A DNA stretch of 18,360 bases from CAYMTN01 sp964393335. GTDB lineage: Bacteria > Chloroflexota > Anaerolineae > Aggregatilineales > Aggregatilineaceae. Each line of letters starts with the position of its first letter. Within the stretch, counting starts at the first letter, position 1. A program made the position numbers and the translations under genes. Below the pieces are notes generated by a model, which searched no databases, was not told the origin of the DNA, and saw only the letters and a list, made by a program, of their open reading frames with translations. Positions 15,551 to 18,360 of this stretch are shown here, piece after piece. The stretch spans positions 1-18,360 of the forward strand of contig CAYMTN010000098.1 of NCBI GenBank assembly GCA_964393335.1, written 5' to 3'.

Positions 15551-15608
15551 CGCTTCGAATTAAGTGAAGCGTTTTGCCTGACACGGTTCGTCATCCGTGC
15601 CTAGTATA
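15551..15608 (-). promoter_or_regulatory. Promoter and operator-like repeats for the sugar ABC operon
   Basis: On the minus strand TATACT (15608-15603) is a possible -10 with no clear -35, so an activator may be needed. Just downstream are two inverted repeats: CACGG/CCGTG (15582-15599, 8-nt loop) and CGCTTC/GAAGCG (15551-15571, 9-nt spacer). Their place at and after the start site fits repressor operators. The regulator is unknown; no LacI or GntR gene is in the window. Confidence 0.4.
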
Positions 15609-15645
15609 AAGTAAACTGCATTTGCCGCTCTCTAGCAAGAGGCCA

Positions 15646-15688
15646 TGTGCCATTTATGTGCCAGACTGTGCCAGGAAGAGGGTATAAT
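15646..15688 (+). promoter_or_regulatory. Promoter of the two-component genes with phased direct repeats
   Basis: TATAAT (15683-15688) is a perfect -10, with no good -35 at 16-18 nt. In its place are three direct copies of TGTGCCA (15646-15652, 15657-15663, 15667-15673) spaced 11 and 10 bp, so all face the same side of the helix. This is typical of a site for a cooperatively binding activator. The ATG of the regulator is at 15721. Confidence 0.5.
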
Positions 15689-15720
15689 AACGGCAAGATA
15701 TACCGGGAGACGAAGCCAAG

Positions 15721-16929
15721 ATGGTAACCAAAACAAAATTTCAGGATTTAGTGGCGAACGCCTACCAGTTTTTGTACGACTTCGTACACTTGCGCAACCA
15801 TCCGCTGACCCGGCTTTTGATCGCAGACGATTCCATCAATCACAAAGAAAGAGGCTGGCAGCTTCACCACATGTTATTAGAAGTCGTCGAAGAACTGTAC
15901 CCTGGCCCGGCAGCGCCCCCGTTTTCGCGCGAGTGGCGGCGGCACCGGCTGATGGTACTGCGTTATGTCGAAGTGATTGACCCGCAGATGGTCGCGGACC
16001 AACTGGCAATCAGCCGCCGTCAGTTTTACCGCGAGCATTCCGCCGCGCTTGAAGCCGTCGCCAACATCCTGTGGGAGCGCCGCATTCTCACCGGCCCGGA
16101 TAGCAGCAGTCCACTACCATCCGGCAACCCAAACGAGGCCATGCACCTTGAGCTGGCGCGAATCAGCCAGAACGATCCTTTTGCGGACGTGGGCGAGGTC
16201 ATCGAAGGCGTGCTGGCCGTGTTGAGTCGCGTGCTGCAGCAGAACGACATCGCGGTGGATATGCGGCTGCCGGACGACACGCCGATCACGTCGATTGGCC
16301 ATAACCTGCTGCGCCAGGTGATGATGGGCATTCTCGGTTACTTGGCACGCAGCGTCCGGCAGACCACGCTGATCATGTCGGCAGTGCCTGGTGATTCCAG
16401 CGTGCTGCTGCGTATCGTCAGCGAAGCACCGCATTTTTTGCAGCCGGAAGAAGCCGGAGCGCGCCTGGAAACCTTTCAGGAAATGTTGAGTATGGGTAAT
16501 GCCACCGTCACCCTGATCGAAGCAGGCGATCAGGCGCTCGGTTTTGAGCTTGAACTGCCGGTGGAATACGACTGCACAGTGCTGGCAGTCGATGATAATG
16601 AAGATACGCTGGCGCTCTACAAACGCTGCCTGACTCCCAACCGCTACCGCGTGGTTACGACCAAATCCTCCCATGCGGTGCCGAGCCTCACCCGCGAAGC
16701 CGGTCCCGACGTGATCCTGCTCGACCTGATGATGCCTGACCAGGACGGCTGGGATCTGCTTCAACTGCTCTCCAACCAGCCCGATACCGCGCACATCCCG
16801 ATCATGATTTGCAGCGTGCTCAAACAAAAACAGTTGGCGCTCTCACTCGGCGCGGCGGCGTTTCTAGAAAAACCGTTCACCGAACAAACGCTGCTGGCCG
16901 CGTTGGATGAGCTGCGCGGCGAGGATTGA
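15721..16929 (+). CDS. HTH / degenerate ATPase-like / receiver response regulator
   Basis: 402 residues. The N-terminal part (about 1-120) ends in an HTH-like stretch, VADQLAISRRQFYREHSAAL (91-110). Residues about 153-282 follow the layout of a histidine-kinase HATPase domain (DVGEVIEGVLAVL, LP.DTPI, LLRQVMMGILGYLARS, FELELP), but the N-box Asn and the DxGxG and GxGxG loops are missing, so it should not bind ATP in the usual way. The C-terminal receiver (about 286-402) is complete: acidic D291/D292, phospho-acceptor D335 in LLDLMMPDQDGW, S365 and K384 (FLEKPF). It probably receives phosphate from the kinase encoded 4 nt downstream. Placing the receiver at the C-terminus is unusual for an output regulator; whether the HTH binds DNA is inferred. 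GGGAG lies about 11 nt before the ATG. Confidence 0.85.
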   Translation: MVTKTKFQDLVANAYQFLYDFVHLRNHPLTRLLIADDSINHKERGWQLHHMLLEVVEELYPGPAAPPFSREWRRHRLMVLRYVEVIDPQMVADQLAISRRQFYREHSAALEAVANILWERRILTGPDSSSPLPSGNPNEAMHLELARISQNDPFADVGEVIEGVLAVLSRVLQQNDIAVDMRLPDDTPITSIGHNLLRQVMMGILGYLARSVRQTTLIMSAVPGDSSVLLRIVSEAPHFLQPEEAGARLETFQEMLSMGNATVTLIEAGDQALGFELELPVEYDCTVLAVDDNEDTLALYKRCLTPNRYRVVTTKSSHAVPSLTREAGPDVILLDLMMPDQDGWDLLQLLSNQPDTAHIPIMICSVLKQKQLALSLGAAAFLEKPFTEQTLLAALDELRGED

Positions 16930-16933
16930 TCGT

Positions 16934-18360
16934 ATGCAATCCGAGCAAGAAAAATCGGCCATGCAGGGGAATCTGGGACAGCTCCGGCTGGATTCGTTCG
17001 AGATCATGCTGGTGCTGACCGGCCTGATCGGTTGGGTGTGGTTTTCGTGGGCGATCTGGCCGCAAGACAACTTCGGGCTGTTCCGCTCAAATGCATGGAT
17101 GATCAGCGGGCTGCTGCTGGTCACCACGCTGCTGAGCACCATCCTCAAACGCTGGACGGTGACGCTGGCGGCAGGGGTGTTCGTCGGGGGGTTGATCGCG
17201 GTGGTAACGGGGTCGATCACCGTGTTCGATTCGGTGGAGGCCGCCTACCTGTACACCATCCCAATCATTTTTGCCAGCGTGTTATTGGGCCAGTTCAGCG
17301 TGATCATAGCCGCTGCCAGCACCGGCATCCTGGCGCTGGCTGTGGTTACGTTCGAGCCGCGCCTGGATACCCTCGAGCTGGCGATCCCGTTGATGGTCAT
17401 TGGGCTGACGACGGTCGCCACGCTGATTTCGATCCACAACCTGCACACCGCTCTCGCCTGGACGCTGAACGGCTATCAGGAGTCGCACAAAAACGAACTG
17501 CTTGCCCGCGAGAACAAGGCCAAACTGGAACGTGTGCTTAAAAGCCTGGATGCCACGATGGCGAACCTCAAACGCACCAACCTGATGCTTACCCAGGCCC
17601 GCAACGAGGCCGAAGAATCGCGCAAGCTCAAGCAGCAGTTCGCCCAAACGATCAGCCACGAACTGCGCACGCCGCTGAATCTGATCGCCGGATTCACCGA
17701 GACGATGATCAAGTCACCGGAGTATTACGGCGGCTCGCTGTCGCCTATTTACCTGCGTGATCTCAGCGTGGTCTATCGGAATGCCTGCCACTTGCAGAGC
17801 CTCGTCAACGATGTGCTTGATCTGGCGCGTCTCGAAGCGGCATACACGACCCTCGAATCCGAACGGCTGGTCCTCGCCGCCGTGATCGAAGATGCCATCA
17901 ACACGGCGCGCGGCCTGGTCGAGAGGCGCGGGCTGGCGCTGAATACCCGCATCGCGCCGGACCTGCCGCCGGTATGGGGCGATGCCGTCCGGCTCAAGCA
18001 GGTGATCCTGAACCTGCTGAACAACGCCGCCCGGTTCACCGAAGACGGCAGCGTGACGGTCAGCGCCTCCAGCCAGGAGGATGAAGTCATTGTGTGCGTG
18101 GCGGATACCGGCATCGGCATCCCAACCGACAGCATCCCGCAGATTTTTGAATCGTTCCGCCAGCTCGAAAACCCGATGCAGCGCCGCACCGAGGGGGCCG
18201 GGCTGGGACTGGCGATCAGCCAGCAGTTGATCACGCTGCATGGCGGGCGTATCTGGGCCGAAAGCCAGGTCGGAGTCGGCAGCCGCTTCTTTTTCAGCCT
18301 GCCGACCGGGCCTGTCGAGACGCTCGACACGGACAAAGCCTTCGATTCAGGCAGTCGATG
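16934..18360 (+). CDS. Membrane sensor histidine kinase (C-terminal end beyond window)
   Basis: 475 codons are visible and the frame is still open at the window end, though the ATPase domain is complete and only a short tail is likely missing. The N-terminal part has about six TM segments (roughly 23-42, 55-71, 76-95, 104-120, 121-140, 150-168) with no large periplasmic domain, so the signal is probably sensed in the membrane. A coiled-coil linker (about 182-235) leads to the dimerisation and phosphoacceptor site H242 (TISHELRTPLN). The HATPase domain carries the N-box NLLNNAARFT (360-369), G1 DTGIGI (391-396) and G2 GAGLGLAI (421-428), all intact. GAGG is 10 nt before the ATG, and it starts 4 nt after the receiver-containing regulator, its presumed partner. 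The stimulus is unknown. Confidence 0.94.
   Translation, partial: MQSEQEKSAMQGNLGQLRLDSFEIMLVLTGLIGWVWFSWAIWPQDNFGLFRSNAWMISGLLLVTTLLSTILKRWTVTLAAGVFVGGLIAVVTGSITVFDSVEAAYLYTIPIIFASVLLGQFSVIIAAASTGILALAVVTFEPRLDTLELAIPLMVIGLTTVATLISIHNLHTALAWTLNGYQESHKNELLARENKAKLERVLKSLDATMANLKRTNLMLTQARNEAEESRKLKQQFAQTISHELRTPLNLIAGFTETMIKSPEYYGGSLSPIYLRDLSVVYRNACHLQSLVNDVLDLARLEAAYTTLESERLVLAAVIEDAINTARGLVERRGLALNTRIAPDLPPVWGDAVRLKQVILNLLNNAARFTEDGSVTVSASSQEDEVIVCVADTGIGIPTDSIPQIFESFRQLENPMQRRTEGAGLGLAISQQLITLHGGRIWAESQVGVGSRFFFSLPTGPVETLDTDKAFDSGSR

Noticed and set aside
15482..15584. Longer N-terminus of the binding protein starting at 15584
   Set aside because: It would bury the ribosome site and signal peptide that begin at 15482.
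1..18360. tRNA, rRNA, riboswitch, phage attachment site or replication origin
   Set aside because: No cloverleaf, conserved rRNA block, known riboswitch core or iteron cluster was recognised on reading; a covariance-model search was not possible.

Overview
The window looks like chromosomal DNA from a moderately GC-rich, free-living bacterium. The best guess is Chloroflexota, probably Anaerolineae. This is inferred from gene style (secreted proteins built of carboxypeptidase-regulatory modules, a membrane-anchored LysM/M23 peptidase, an HTH plus receiver regulator beside a six-TM histidine kinase, and a sugar ABC operon without its own ATPase). No rRNA or other phylogenetic marker is present, so the assignment is provisional. 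Two genes run off the ends of the window: the minus-strand surface protein at the left edge and the plus-strand histidine kinase at the right edge.

Layout. 1-4267 (minus): N-terminal 1,422 codons of a very large secreted protein with a signal peptide, a short LRR-like piece, eleven tandem carboxypeptidase-regulatory-like modules, an FN3 domain and the start of a jelly-roll-like domain; a near-consensus sigma-70 promoter lies at 4369-4397. 4268-4846: gene-poor spacer with a hairpin and a doubtful transposase scrap. 4847-6034: divergent SnoaL-like protein and TetR regulator sharing a 43-bp near-perfect palindrome. 6130-6322: decayed C-terminus of an IS630-family transposase. 6329-7573 (minus): LysM/M23 cell-wall peptidase. 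7756-9087 (plus): UDP-sugar dehydrogenase. 9201-11477 (plus): TPR membrane protein followed by a rhomboid protease. 11573-15482 (minus): sugar-binding protein and two permeases of a glucose/mannose-type ABC importer, closed by a strong terminator. 15721-18360 (plus): two-component pair, a regulator with a C-terminal receiver followed 4 nt later by a hybrid-less membrane histidine kinase.

How the genes work together. The envelope theme is strong: surface adhesin-like protein, peptidoglycan hydrolase, nucleotide-sugar oxidation for surface polysaccharide, and rhomboid protease. The sugar importer and the two-component pair are transcribed divergently from a 238-bp region full of inverted and phased direct repeats, so coupled regulation is plausible but unproven. 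The importer needs an ATPase encoded elsewhere.

No clearly new multi-gene system was found. The most unusual items are the enlarged permeases (a duplicated two-helix insert in one, an extra two-TM N-terminal domain in the other), the regulator whose middle domain looks like a histidine-kinase ATPase that has lost its ATP-binding motifs, the cysteine-bearing module repeats of the surface protein, and the compact operator architectures.
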